From assembly GCA_003049465.1 (NCBI GenBank), contig PYSS01000256.1, forward strand, positions 1 to 14,825: a stretch of DNA of 14,825 bases, written 5' to 3'. Origin of the DNA: Magnaporthiopsis rhizophila (Eukaryota > Ascomycota > Sordariomycetes > Magnaporthales > Magnaporthaceae). Positions within the stretch are counted from its first letter, which is position 1. The number at the start of each line of letters is the position of its first letter. Below the pieces are notes generated by a model that was not told where the DNA came from, made no database searches, and was given only the letters and a program-made list of their open reading frames with translations. The position numbers were made by a program, and so were the translations under genes. This document shows positions 1 to 8,609 of this stretch, in pieces.

Positions 1-1
1 T

Positions 2-173
2 AAGACTTTTAAAATAGCTAATGGTTTAAATTATAGTATTGAAGATATGGATAATAAATATTATTGTTTTTTAGTATTTGTATATGATATTAAGTTACCA
101 GATAAAAAGCCAATGGTTTATTCATCTATAAATAAGGCTCTAAAAGGATTACAAATTAGTTATAGTACTCTAT
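2..173 (+). pseudogene. Homing endonuclease-like ORF, upstream part, interrupted by the retrotransposon
   Basis: This is an open frame of 57 codons that enters from the left window edge without a stop. It reads out of the flank into the LTR and ends at a TAG at 197-199. Visible motifs are VFVYDI followed about a dozen residues later by VYSSINKALKGLQISYSTL. This pattern (hydrophobic V-x-Y-D, then a Ser-rich turn and an Ala/Leu helix-turn-helix) resembles NUMOD1, the DNA-binding module found C-terminal to GIY-YIG and other homing endonucleases of fungal mitochondrial introns. The same frame resumes at 14740 once the insertion and one tctat copy are removed. Codons are very AT-rich, as in fungal mitochondrial DNA, and show no RIP-type stops. 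The catalytic domain would lie left of the window, so the nuclease class cannot be told. The family call rests on motif memory, not a search. Confidence 0.6.
169..173. repeat. Target-site duplication of outer element A, left copy (tctat)
   Basis: The five bases tctat lie immediately left of the LTR start TGTTAC. They are repeated exactly at 14733-14737, immediately right of the LTR end GTAACA. A 5-bp duplication is usual for Ty3/gypsy integrases. Confidence 0.93.
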
Positions 174-189
174 TGTTACAAACGGTTCT

Positions 190-230
190 CTGCTCCTAGG
201 GTAGGGTACGCTAGGAGAGGCGCTGAGCAG
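190..230. repeat. Overlapping inverted repeats near the U5 end of the LTR
   Basis: CTGCTC (190-195) pairs with GAGCAG (225-230), and CTCCTAG (193-199) pairs with CTAGGAG (211-217). The two stems share bases 193-195, so they may be nested or alternative folds. B's left LTR keeps part of this (GCTAGGAGAGGCGCTGAGCAG, with TTTTAG replacing CCTAG). In element RNA this lies in U5. Confidence 0.5.
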
Positions 231-574
231 TATGGTTTTCACAAGGTTGCTTGTGCTAGGGAACTGGATAGTAACAAAAGTTTCGATTATTTGCCCAAAG
301 GAATGCCTTGGAGCTAATTTAGGTTAACTAATGCCGAAGCCTCAGTTAAAAATTATTTAACACAGTGGGAAACCTTTGCCTTATATACCCGTGATTCTCC
401 TGTGCCAAATTTGTGTTACATTTGTTATAAGTGATATATAATAATTGCACCGATCGCATATATTAATCTGGTATTAGCTGTGATATGTTTATCCCCGATA
501 TATTATATTTATCGCCGACCCTAGCAATTATGTAACCTTTTTTATCAGCATAACTTTAATTGTTTGGCCCCTGG

Positions 575-579
575 CCTTT
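575..579. repeat. Target-site duplication of inner element B, left copy (ccttt)
   Basis: The five bases ccttt lie directly before LTR start TGTTAC at 580 and are identical to 7834-7838. They are part of element A's LTR sequence (compare CCTTC in the right LTR at 14653-14657). Confidence 0.9.
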
Positions 580-1102
580 TGTTACAAACGGTTTTCTGCT
601 TTTAGGGTAGGGTACGCTAGGAGAGGCGCTGAGCAGTATGGTTTTTACAAGGTTGTTTGTGTTGGGGAACTGGGTAATAATAGAGGTTTCGATTGTTTGC
701 CCAAAGAAATGCCTTGGAGCTAACTTAGGTTAATTAATACCGAAACCTTAGTTAAAAGCTTTTTAACACAGTAGGATAACCTTTTTTTATATCCGTAAGG
801 GTTTTGTGTATAATTTTTGATCCGTTCCTGGACCATAAATTAACTGATTTGTGATCCGTTATAAAATTACAAATTATTACCTTAATTTGTGATCTGTTAT
901 AAAATTATAAATTATTGTTTTAATTTATGATTTATTATAAAATTATAAATTATGCTTTATTTAGCTAACTGTTTTGTTATATAACTTCCTTTTTATTCTG
1001 GCCTTAATTTTGTAATTTTTGGCCATTTTGATTGCGGGGTAAAGGCGAACTGTTAGGGATTAGCCCTAGCCCTTTTGTTTTTTGCCAGCTGTGATTGTAA
1101 TA
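580..1102 (-). repeat. Left LTR of element B (3' LTR in element sense), 523 bp
   Basis: It begins TGTTACAAACGG and ends GATTGTAATA (ancestral ...GTAACA with C-to-T). Its two ends match the LTR of element A. The middle is unrelated to A and contains three 38-bp tandem repeats (846-959). Its length is identical to the LTR at 7311-7833. Confidence 0.92.
846..959. repeat. Three 38-bp tandem repeats in the U3 part of element B's left LTR
   Basis: The units are 846-883, 884-921 and 922-959, each built around ATTTGTGAT-C-GTTATAAAATTA-AAATTAT. Differences between units are mostly transitions. They lie upstream of the TATA-like element in element sense and are absent from element A's LTR. Repeats placed there may be promoter or enhancer elements, but that is inference. 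Confidence 0.85.
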
Positions 1103-1120
1103 TTAGGTTTCTTTTTTTAG
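1103..1120 (-). other. Polypurine tract of element B
   Basis: The minus strand reads CTAAAAAAAGAAACCTAA directly before B's 3' LTR. The 11-base purine run is at 1108-1118, the same place and length as in A, with Gs changed to As as RIP would do. Confidence 0.75.
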
Positions 1121-1286
1121 GCCAAATTTTTTTGGTTATACCTGTTATTCGTTCTTTCGTTAATAGTAAATACTTTTTTTTCTTATTAATTTCCGTTCCT
1201 TTTTTTTTAACAAAATGTTTGGTCGGGTGCAAAAGTATAAACCGGTTATTTTATTGATCTTTTGCCGCAAAAATTTACTTTCTGTA
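1121..1286. other. Untranslated 3' region of element B
   Basis: It lies between the polypurine tract and the start of the antisense ORF. It is T-rich with long pyrimidine runs. An open plus-strand stretch from 1075 crosses the LTR end and has no partner in element A, so I do not count it as a gene. In antisense terms it would be the 5' leader of the accessory ORF. Confidence 0.4.
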
Positions 1287-1745
1287 ATATTTGTTTCTGC
1301 TTTTTTTATACCTTTTTATTTATATTATTACAAGGTTTTTAAGTAAAAGAAATATTTTGCTTTTTTGCAGAACTTTTTTCGTTGTATGAAATATTTTCGT
1401 ATTAATTGTTCAAATTGCAATATTTTCGGTTTTAGCCCCGAAAAATTTCGCCGAATAACCTTACAATACAAAAAGATTAATAATAAGGTGGAAGTTTTGA
1501 AAAAAAAACTTTTTCGATTATACAAATAATAAAAAATATGAGCGCAAAAAAAAATGTGCGCAATTCGCTGTAAAATTAATATTATAGAAAAATTGGAACG
1601 GGTTAAGCGGGAGAAAACCGTTAAAATAGCCGCATAAGCCTTTGGCGCACCCCTAATCCTGCCGGTTCCCGAATTTTTTTTATTATTTCCAAACTAGGCC
1701 AAATTTGGGATCAACCCAAACTTTGATTTATTAGCCCTGTTTTAA
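1287..1745 (+). pseudogene. Opposite-strand accessory ORF of element B (divergent, broken)
   Basis: It is in the same place and frame as 8124-8600 and ends at TAA 1743-1745, 10 bases before the pol stop codon. Matches to A: CMKYFRINCSNCNIFG (CxxC at 1407-1418) against CCAKYIYLGCARCNILG, then ITLQYKKINNK against ITEQYSRLNTK, and MCAIRCKINIIEKLERVKRE (start 1554) against MCAVRCGINSIKELKRVKQK. Between the CxxC and the MCA segment B is 14 codons shorter. The differences include transversions, so they are not only RIP. The start is uncertain: 1287 is an ATA aligned roughly with A's ATG, and the N-terminal part barely aligns. Several stops are present. Confidence 0.5.
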
Positions 1746-1754
1746 TCAGGTAAA

Positions 1755-4700
1755 TTATTTTAATATTAGTATTTCAAACCAAAACCCGAATTTTAGCACT
1801 GGTATTAACTCCTTCCCAAAAACCTTCCGTTAATATTTTTCAAAAGTTTCTGGCGTACCTTTTAGGTTTATTTTTTTTTTTTAAATGTTTTTTTCAATTT
1901 TATATCTTGCTTATTTAACCAAATAATATTTGGTTTTGTTAATAATATTTTTGTTCAAAATTTTTTTAATTTTGTACTTTTATTTTGGATTAATTTTTAT
2001 TAATTTGTTATTTTTAAACCCTGGTAATGCTGGTTTAAATAAATTAATATAAAAAACCGGATAGTTATATATAATTAATAACAGTTAAAATTTGTAATTA
2101 ATATCGGAAATTTTTTTTAAAATTTTAAACGGTTTTAATTTTTTATAATTTAATTTATTATTTGGTTATTTTGTTTTAATATTGTATCGAAAAAGATAAA
2201 TGTTATTCTTTTTTTTAAAGGTTGGTTTTTTGATCCTTTTTTTGTTGGTTTGTATAAATATGCGCTGTTGCAATTTTTTTAACTTTGCCTGAAAGTTTTT
2301 ATACAGTTTAATAAGTTTTTTTACCTATATTTCCGCTGCTAAAGTATATAATTCTGCTTTAAACTTTTTATACACCGTAAATATAAACTTATAATTTGTA
2401 TAAAATAGTATAATCCTTATATTTTTATATATTAAATTGTTATATACAAATTATGCTATAAAAAATAATTATACCCAATTATTTTATTTATAATTAATAA
2501 AATAATATAAATATTGTTTTATGGTTTAGTTTGTTTGTTTTATTTATTTATCCATTTAAAAATAATAAGCCGTAAAAAAAGCATATTCTGCGCTTAAACT
2601 GGTTATAAGCTATTTTTAAAACTTATTATTAAATAGTTTATTTTGGTTTATAATTATATATTTTGGTATTTTGTATTTTGCGATCATATTTCGGATAAAA
2701 ATATAAATTAGTTTTATAATTTTTGCTTTTTTTTTAAATAATAAATATATAATATATTTGGTAAATTGGTTAATTATTACCATAATATTATTATACTGGA
2801 TATTTGTAAGGGATTTTTTTAATTTGGATAGCTCTGTAATAAAATCTATTATAATTTTTTGCCAAACTTTGCTAAGTGCTAATAAAAATTAAAATAATCC
2901 ATAAAGCTTATATTTATTTGCTTTATTTTTTGCACAGTTTTTATAATTTTTAATTACCTTTTGTATTTTGGCGCAGGTTTTTATAAATCTGTAATATTGG
3001 CAAAATCTTTTCCAAATTTTAACAATCCCTTAATATTCACTGGCTATTTAATTATAAATTTGCTGGATTTTTTCTGGGATCCAACTTTTTTATTGGGTTA
3101 TTTTAACTAATGCCTATTGTACTAAAATTAGGGATCCGTTTGGTTTTTTGGCCAAAACTGCGCATATTTTTGGTGGTATATTTACCTAATAATTTAATCG
3201 GCAGTTTAAAATATTCGCTTGGCTGTTTTTTAACCTTTTCCTAACCTTAATTTGAAAATTATAATTTTAAAAAAATTAGCTTTATTAAATTTATTTTTTA
3301 TTTAGTATTTGGTTAATAATAAATTATAATAGGTTTTTATAATTGGTGTACACCATAATTTAATAATTAGCTTTGCACAAATATACCTTTCATTTCTCTA
3401 AAATTTTGATAATAACAAAAAATTTTTTATTATAAATTTGATAATTTAGCTTAAATTTATTTAATTTTTGCAAAAAAAATGTATAAAGGTATAATTTTCC
3501 TTAATTATTTCATTGCTCTAATTATTTTCTAATAGCAAAATCCGATATATTAATTTTAATTTCAAAAAATTTTTCTGGGTTTGGTATTATTAGTACCAAT
3601 ATTTAAATAATAATTTTTTTTAGCAAATCGAAAATTATTTATTTTTATATCCCTTAATAAAATTGGGTATCGTTTTTGGTAAAATTTATAAATAATATAG
3701 CCTTTTTATTAAAATTTCGGATAAATTTTCGGTAAAAGTTTAAAAATCCCAAAAAATTTTGCATTTTTTTAATTATAATAAATATAGGCTAATTTTTTAC
3801 CGCTTGTACCTTTTTGGGTTCCATCCAAATTTTCCCTTATTTAATAACAAACCCGAAAAAAATTATTTTTAGGGAATATTATATATATTTGCCCGGGTTA
3901 ACCAAAAGTTTTGCATTCTGCAATTTTTATAACACCTTATATATATATTGTTTATATTTTTCTAATATATTTAAAAAAATCAAAATATTATTCAAATATA
4001 TAAGGGTAAAAATATCGAAATATTTTTGCAATATATGGTTAATTATTTGTTAAAACGTGGTTGGTGTATTAATAAGCCCAAAAATTATTACCAATAATTC
4101 GAAAATTTTAAGCTTGGTTCAAAAAGCAGTTTTTTATTTATCCCTTTCCTTAATTTTTAACAGGCTATAAATTTTATATAAATTTAGGGCTGTAAATTAT
4201 TAATTTTTCCCAAACCTATCTTTAAATTTATCGATTAAAAATAAAGGATACCGATTTTTTATTGTTTTCTAATTTAATAAATAATAATTGATATATATCC
4301 GTTCCTCCCCGTTTTTTTTAGAAACAAACAAAATTTTATATTTTATAGGGAAATCGAAAAATCTGGTAAATCCCTTCCTAATTTTTTCCTTTAGCTATTT
4401 TTGTAACAATTTTTTTTACCAAGGGTTTAATTAATATAATTTTTGGTATTTAAATTATGCTTTTGATTTAAGCTTAATTTTGTAATTAAACGGTCCATAT
4501 TCCGGTAATACCGTTTCCAAATTTTTCTGGAACAATTTTTAATATTTATAGTATTTTTTAGGAATATTTTTAAATCTATCCTTAATAATTTTCTGCTTGT
4601 TAAATTTATTTATATCTGTGTTTATTAGTGTTTTGGTTAGTGCAATTTGTTAAAATTAATTATTATATTTTGCTATTATTGCGGTTACCCTTTTTGGCAT

Positions 4701-5198
4701 CCAACCTTTATTATCCGGGGCCCGTGGCTATTAGGTTTTCCTGCTGGTTAATAATAATTTCTTTCATTAAATTTGTTCGGTAACCCAATTTATTAAAGGA
4801 TTATATTTTTTAAATTATAAAATACCTAAAATCAAATTTTCCCCTTTTATATTTATAATATTCAGGATTATTTTGCAAATTTTTCCCAAAAATCGAAATT
4901 TAAAATAATCAGTTTTAATATTAATCCTTTTTTTATTAAATATAACTGGCTTTTATTTTATTATTATAAAATTATATGGTTTCTTTTTTTAATATATCGG
5001 AATATTGTATTTTTTTACCATTTTTAATAAAAAATAATTTTTTTAAACTTTATAATTAATTATAATTTTTATTTTTTGCCTTTTTTAATATATTATTATC
5101 CTAATATGCTTATATTAATCGGTAATTATTATTATTAAAAATTTTGCTGGTTATTGTTTTATCCGTGCCTTATTTTCGGATAAACTTTTTAATTTTTT
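1755..5198 (-). pseudogene. pol: pol of element B: protease, reverse transcriptase, RNase H, integrase, chromodomain (broken)
   Basis: This frame has the same length as A's pol and is collinear with it at a constant offset of 6855 bases, with no net indel over 3.4 kb. Catalytic positions: protease Asn for Asp (5055-5057), RT first Asp to Asn (4182-4184), YLNN (3987-3992), RNase H Asn (3549-3551). In integrase the first Asp survives (GAT at 2844-2846, IDFIT), but the second is Asn (2646-2648) and the Glu is Lys (2538-2540). This is the reverse of copy A, so between them the full D,D-35-E triad is seen. The RT C-terminal part reads LLVNPGK, FFGFVIK and MEPKKVQAVKN. The chromodomain Trp is a stop at 1911-1913 here too. 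More codons are stops than in A. The ending stop is TAA 1755-1757. Confidence 0.88.
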
Positions 5199-7258
5199 GC
5201 TTGGGGCATCTGTTACTGGGACCCAATTATTTTTATTAATCGGGCAAACCTATTTGTCCAGGTTTTTGCTTTTTTTTTTATATATATTTTGCACTCCGGT
5301 TTTTTGCATATCTGGTATATAAAAATTCCTGCCAGGTATATTATAAAATAGGCTGGTAATAGTATAAAAATTGCTGCTAAACTTTTATAATTCATTTTTA
5401 TTATTTATTATTTCGGAAATTAGTATTTTTATTATAAGTACTGCATTAATTTTTCTTCTTTTTTTTGTGGAAAAAAATCGTGTTTCAGTTTTTTGGTTAT
5501 ATATTATTTATAATTATTATATAGGTATTCGGCCCAAAAAAGTTTATTATAATGGTCCGTATCGGGATTTATATTTTTGTGGTTTAACGTATATAACTGT
5601 GCTAATTGTTGGTTCAGGTTCGGAATATTTTTAAATAGTGCCCCGTAATAAATAACCGATTGATTATTTTTTAATTAATTCAAAAATTTCCTTTTATTAT
5701 CCTATGCTGATTTTTTGCATATTAAATTACCAATAGGTTTGGGCTGATCCCAAAACTATTAGTTTATTTCCAAAAACCTAAATAAGGTATATATTTTCCA
5801 TATTTCCTTTTTGATTATAAAGGGTTATTTTCCTATATTAATTAGTTGCTGATCAAATTTTTGTTGGAATTTTTTAAAATTAACTATATATTATTCCCTG
5901 CTGGGTTTTTTATTGTTAAAATCCGTTTTTATAATTTTCCAGTACTTTATTAGGCCCAATTTTTTTTCCTGGGTTTGTAACCAATATGTTTGGCCCAAAA
6001 ATAATTCCATTTTTGCATTTATATTTAAGCTTTTTTCGAATTTGTTAACCGAGGTATTTAATATGCTTTTGTATCGGGCTAGTTTTTCAAATTTTCTGTT
6101 ATTACCCCGGGGTTGGCCAATTTATTATAGCATAGCAAATTATTGTTTAGGGTAATACCTTATAATATTTTTATCGGAATAATAGGTTATATAATTTTTA
6201 TCGAAATAATAAGTTTAATTAAATAATGCTTTAAAATATAGGCTTTTTTTTGCTATTTATTTGGTTATTTTGAAAAAATTTGGGGTTATGGGCTGATAGC
6301 CTTCCGGTGTGCCTTTTCGGCAAAAAATGGCCGTTTGTTGGTTTTTTTACGAACAGTTCTTTTTAATATATCCTTTTTTCCCATATTTAAAATATTTTCT
6401 ATCCTTTGGGTTCTTAAATTTAATATATTTTTATTCTTTATATTAGTATATAATCCCTGCGTTAAAATTTATGGATCCAAAATATATACTGTAAGTTGTG
6501 GATTGTTGCTGTTTTGCCTTTTTCTGGTTGGTTTTATTGTTTTGTGCTACTGGTTTAATTTGCTGGGCTTTTTTTTTAAAGTAATATTTGTACAGTTTAT
6601 TGCTAATATAGATGGCCGTAATAATATAATCGATAAAATTTTCAAATTGTTCCTATTTAAATAATTTATTTTTCACGTTATTCCTTAGCTTTTGGTAAAA
6701 TTGGATTATTTTGGTATTTTCCGTCCAGTTAAATTTGTTAATTAATTATTGGAATTCGGAGATATAGGTTAATGTGGGGCCTTTTTATTGGAGTTAAAAT
6801 AGTTTTTTTTCGGCCATCCGTTTTTTATCGACCTGTTCGAAAATTTTGGCAATTTTTTCACCAAACTTTTCGAAATTAGCAAATATTAATTTGGTTTTTT
6901 TTTTGGATTTGTTATATTTTTTTAGGTAATTAAACCAAATGGGCTTAAATCAATCCTTAATTTTGTTATCCAAATATATGGCCGTATAAGCAATTTTTTA
7001 TTTTTCCTGCTAAAAATGGTTTTAATAAAATAAAAAATACCTTTTGTATTTGGTCAGGAATATTTTAATTTTGCTTTTTTTTTTATTATATTTATCGGGT
7101 GAGGGGAATTTGTAGGATTTAATAGCAATATGGGGCTCGGCCTAAGCTTCTTTAAATTTTTCGATTTTCGCGATAAATATTTATATGGCCGCCAAAAAAT
7201 TATTATACATTTTGCTAATAATAATAATATCTTTGGATTTTTTGCCTGCAATTGATAT
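5189..7258 (-). pseudogene. gag: gag of element B (broken)
   Basis: The recovered frame is 690 codons, aligned without gaps to A's gag from the start to the post-knuckle motif and again to the end; it lacks 87 nt that A has between them. The presumed start is ATA 7256-7258, within ATT-ATA-TCA-ATT-GCA. It shows KIAYTAIYLDNKIKD and IFANFEKFGEKIAKIFEQ. A better-kept zinc knuckle lies at 6353-6394 (KYFKYGKKGYIKKNC), retaining the last Cys and the Gly but having Tyr for the other Cys and His residues. CRKGTPEGYQPITPN follows. Towards the C-terminus it keeps a long legible run, including FLGQTYWLQTQEKKLGLIKY and ICKKPECKIYI. I do not recognise that part as a known domain. Stops replace Gln, Trp and Arg codons in several places. 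Confidence 0.83.
5192..5198 (-). other. Candidate -1 ribosomal frameshift site between gag and pol, element B
   Basis: This is the same A-AAA-AAT heptamer, directly before the TAA at 5189-5191, at the fixed 6855-base offset from copy A. The pol frame is again -1 relative to gag. Conservation in two independently mutated copies argues that it predates RIP. Confidence 0.55.
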
Positions 7259-7310
7259 AATTGGCTATTGTTTATTATTTTTGGTAAATATTAAATAGGA
7301 TTAATTAAAA
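7259..7310 (-). other. Leader of element B with possible primer-binding site
   Basis: This 52-base leader between B's 5' LTR and gag matches the 51-base leader of A apart from one inserted base and transitions. The same caveat applies: no clean TGG-starting primer site is left. Confidence 0.28.
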
Positions 7311-7514
7311 TGTTATAAACGGTTTTTTGCTTTTAAGGTAAGGTATGCTAAAAAAGGCGCTAAGCAGTATAATTTTCACAAGGTTGCTTGTGCTGGGGAA
7401 CTGGATAATAATAAAGGTTTCGATTATTTATCTAAAGAAATACTTTGGAGCTAATTTAGGTTAATTAATGCCGAAACTTTAGTTAAAAGCTTTTTAATAT
7501 AATAGGATAGCCTT

Positions 7515-7522
7515 TTTTTATA
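7515..7522 (-). promoter_or_regulatory. TATA-like box of element B's 5' LTR
   Basis: The minus strand reads GGATATAAAAAAAGG at the position that matches the TATATAA of element A's LTR. B's other LTR has the same sequence near 781-793. AT enrichment by RIP makes chance TATA motifs common, so the support is the conserved position. Confidence 0.4.
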
Positions 7523-7576
7523 TCCGTAAAAGTCCTGCGTATAATTTTTGATCCGTTCCTGGACTATAAATCAATT

Positions 7577-7690
7577 AATTTATAATTCATTATAAAATTA
7601 CAGATTATTGCTTTAATTTGTAATCTGTTATAAGATTATAAATTATTGTTTTAATTTATAATTTGTTATAAAATTACAAATTATGCTTTA
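7577..7690. repeat. Three 38-bp tandem repeats in the U3 part of element B's right LTR
   Basis: The units are 7577-7614, 7615-7652 and 7653-7690. They are the same three-copy array as 846-959 in the partner LTR, at the same distance from the LTR ends. The array was therefore present in the element before insertion and was copied by reverse transcription. Confidence 0.85.
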
Positions 7691-7833
7691 TTTAGCTAAC
7701 CGTTTTGTTATATAACTCCCCTTTTACCCTGGCCTTAGTTTTGTGGCCTTTGGCCATTTTGATTGCGGGGTAAAGGCAAACTGCTGGGGGTTAGCCCCAG
7801 TCTTTCTGCCCCCTGCCAGCTGTGGTTGTAACA

Positions 7834-7838
7834 CCTTT
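7834..7838. repeat. Target-site duplication of inner element B, right copy (ccttt)
   Basis: This is an exact copy of 575-579, directly after the GTAACA end of B's right LTR. The remaining 75 bases of A's left LTR follow. Confidence 0.9.
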
Positions 7839-7913
7839 ATAATTGCAGGATAAAGGCGTACTGCTGGGGGTTAGCCCTAGCCCTTTTATTTTTTGCCAGT
7901 TGTGGTTATAATA
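7834..7913 (-). repeat. Left LTR of element A, displaced last 80 bases
   Basis: It starts with the duplicated ccttt and then aligns base for base with the last 75 bases of the right LTR (14658-14732). The differences are all C/T or G/A. It ends GTTATAATA where the right LTR has GTCGTAACA. Adding 7839-7913 (75 bp) to 174-579 (406 bp) gives 481 bp, exactly the right LTR length. Confidence 0.9.
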
Positions 7914-7931
7914 TCAGGTTTCCCCTCCTAA
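7914..7931 (-). other. Polypurine tract of element A
   Basis: The minus strand reads TTAGGAGGGGAAACCTGA directly before the 3' LTR of A. The 11-purine core AGGAGGGGAAA is at 7919-7929. This is the expected plus-strand DNA primer site and it fixes the element's orientation. Confidence 0.8.
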
Positions 7932-8123
7932 GCCAAATTCTTTTGGCCAAAACCTGCAGTCCCATCCTTTTGTTAATGATAAATATTTTCTTTTTTTATT
8001 ATTTTCCGTCCCCTTTTTTTTAATAAAATATCCGGTTGGGTACAAAAACGAAAGTTTTCTGACATCCGTTCGACAATTTGTTAGAATATCCTTTTTTTTT
8101 TTATTTTTTAATCTTTTTTTATA
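7932..8123. other. Untranslated 3' region of element A
   Basis: It lies between the polypurine tract and the ATG of the antisense ORF and corresponds to 1121-1286 in B. It is pyrimidine-rich on the plus strand, with several T runs. No open frame is shared between the two copies. Confidence 0.4.
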
Positions 8124-8600
8124 ATGTTTTTTTGTTTTGCTTGCGAGGCTATTGGCTTTTTTTCCTGCCAGGTATTTTCGAAGGATTTTTTTTGTTGTGC
8201 TAAATATATTTATTTAGGGTGCGCCCGGTGCAACATTTTAGGGATTTTTTCCAGCCAGTTGCAAAAAATTACCGAGCAGTATTCCAGGCTTAATACTAAA
8301 TTTGCGGCGGCCGAAAGGTTTTATTAATAAACTAAAAAATTAATATGTGCTAAAAATAATCGCGTTTTGCAATTGCATATTTAAAAAGATTTATGGTTTA
8401 AGCAAATAATGTGTGCTGTGCGTTGTGGAATTAATAGTATTAAGGAGCTGAAACGGGTTAAACAAAAAAAGGCCGAAAAGGCGGCCGCACAGGCCCCTGT
8501 TATATTTCTAAACCTGCTGGTCCCTAATTTTCCTCTATTATTTCCGAGTTGGGCCAATTATAGGGTTAATTTTAACCTTAATTTATTAGTTTTATTTTAA
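8124..8600 (+). pseudogene. Opposite-strand accessory ORF of element A (CxxC plus predicted coiled coil)
   Basis: This plus-strand frame of 158 codons starts at ATG 8124 and ends at TAA 8598-8600, only 9 bases from the converging pol stop. It has three internal stops (8325, 8328 and 8382), all explainable as RIP of Gln or Arg codons. Visible features are a Cys-rich N-terminus with CCAKYIYLGCARC (CxxC at 8220-8231), then QLQKITEQYSRLNTKFAAAE, then an alternating charged stretch RVKQKKAEKAAAQAP, and a Pro/Leu-rich tail. The layout (CxxC, coiled coil, R-G-I-x-S-I-x-E-L-like segment, Glu/Ala-rich helix) recalls a common class of uncharacterised fungal proteins. Its function is unknown. It could be a host gene picked up by the element or an antisense regulator. 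Copy B has a divergent counterpart in the same place. Confidence 0.6.
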
Positions 8601-8609
8601 TTAGGTAAA

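Larger units (their letters stand above)
174..579 (-). repeat. Left LTR of element A, first part (sense U5/R side and most of U3)
   Basis: It begins TGTTACAAACGG and matches the right LTR (14252-14732) along its length until CCTGGCCTT, where inner element B interrupts it. The first 150 bases keep a high GC content and few RIP changes compared with the matching part of the right LTR. In element sense (minus strand) this is the 3' LTR. A TATATAA lies at 381-387 on the minus strand. Confidence 0.92.
580..7833 (-). mobile_element. Inner LTR retrotransposon B, same family, inserted in the left LTR of A
   Basis: Element B is a 7254-bp element with two 523-bp LTRs and a 6208-bp interior, in the same orientation as A. 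It sits in A's left LTR between bases that are contiguous in A's right LTR, and it is flanked by the 5-bp duplication ccttt (575-579 and 7834-7838). The interior length difference from A (130 bp) is fully explained by four indels: 87 nt in gag, 42 nt in the antisense ORF, 2 nt near the polypurine tract and 1 nt of opposite sign in the leader. B must be younger than A, because it interrupts A. It is nonetheless RIP-mutated at least as heavily, including loss of integrase residues D2 and E. Confidence 0.93.
7311..7833 (-). repeat. Right LTR of element B (5' LTR in element sense), 523 bp
   Basis: It begins TGTTATAAACGG and ends GGTTGTAACA. It aligns with 580-1102 without net gaps, and nearly all differences are transitions. 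The outer end (about 7740-7833) is notably GC-richer than the rest. A minus-strand TATAAAAA lies at 7515-7522, and the 38-bp tandem repeats lie at 7577-7690. Confidence 0.92.

Noticed and set aside
1328..1525. Minus-strand open frame beginning MYNRKSFFFK
   Set aside because: It is opposite the antisense accessory ORF of element B, has no counterpart in A, and lies downstream of the pol stop.
3814..4053. Plus-strand frame conserved in both copies (also 10669-10893)
   Set aside because: It is the exact reverse of the conserved reverse transcriptase segment around YLDD and LLVNP. Its conservation comes from pol.
5371..5634. Plus-strand open frame with apparent membrane segments
   Set aside because: It is antisense to gag. 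The Phe/Ile-rich content is due to T-rich sequence, and the frame is broken in copy A.
6335..6664. Plus-strand open frame of 109 codons
   Set aside because: It lies opposite the gag zinc-knuckle region. The hydrophobic, Phe/Leu-rich translation is the reverse of A-rich coding sequence, and copy A has no matching frame.
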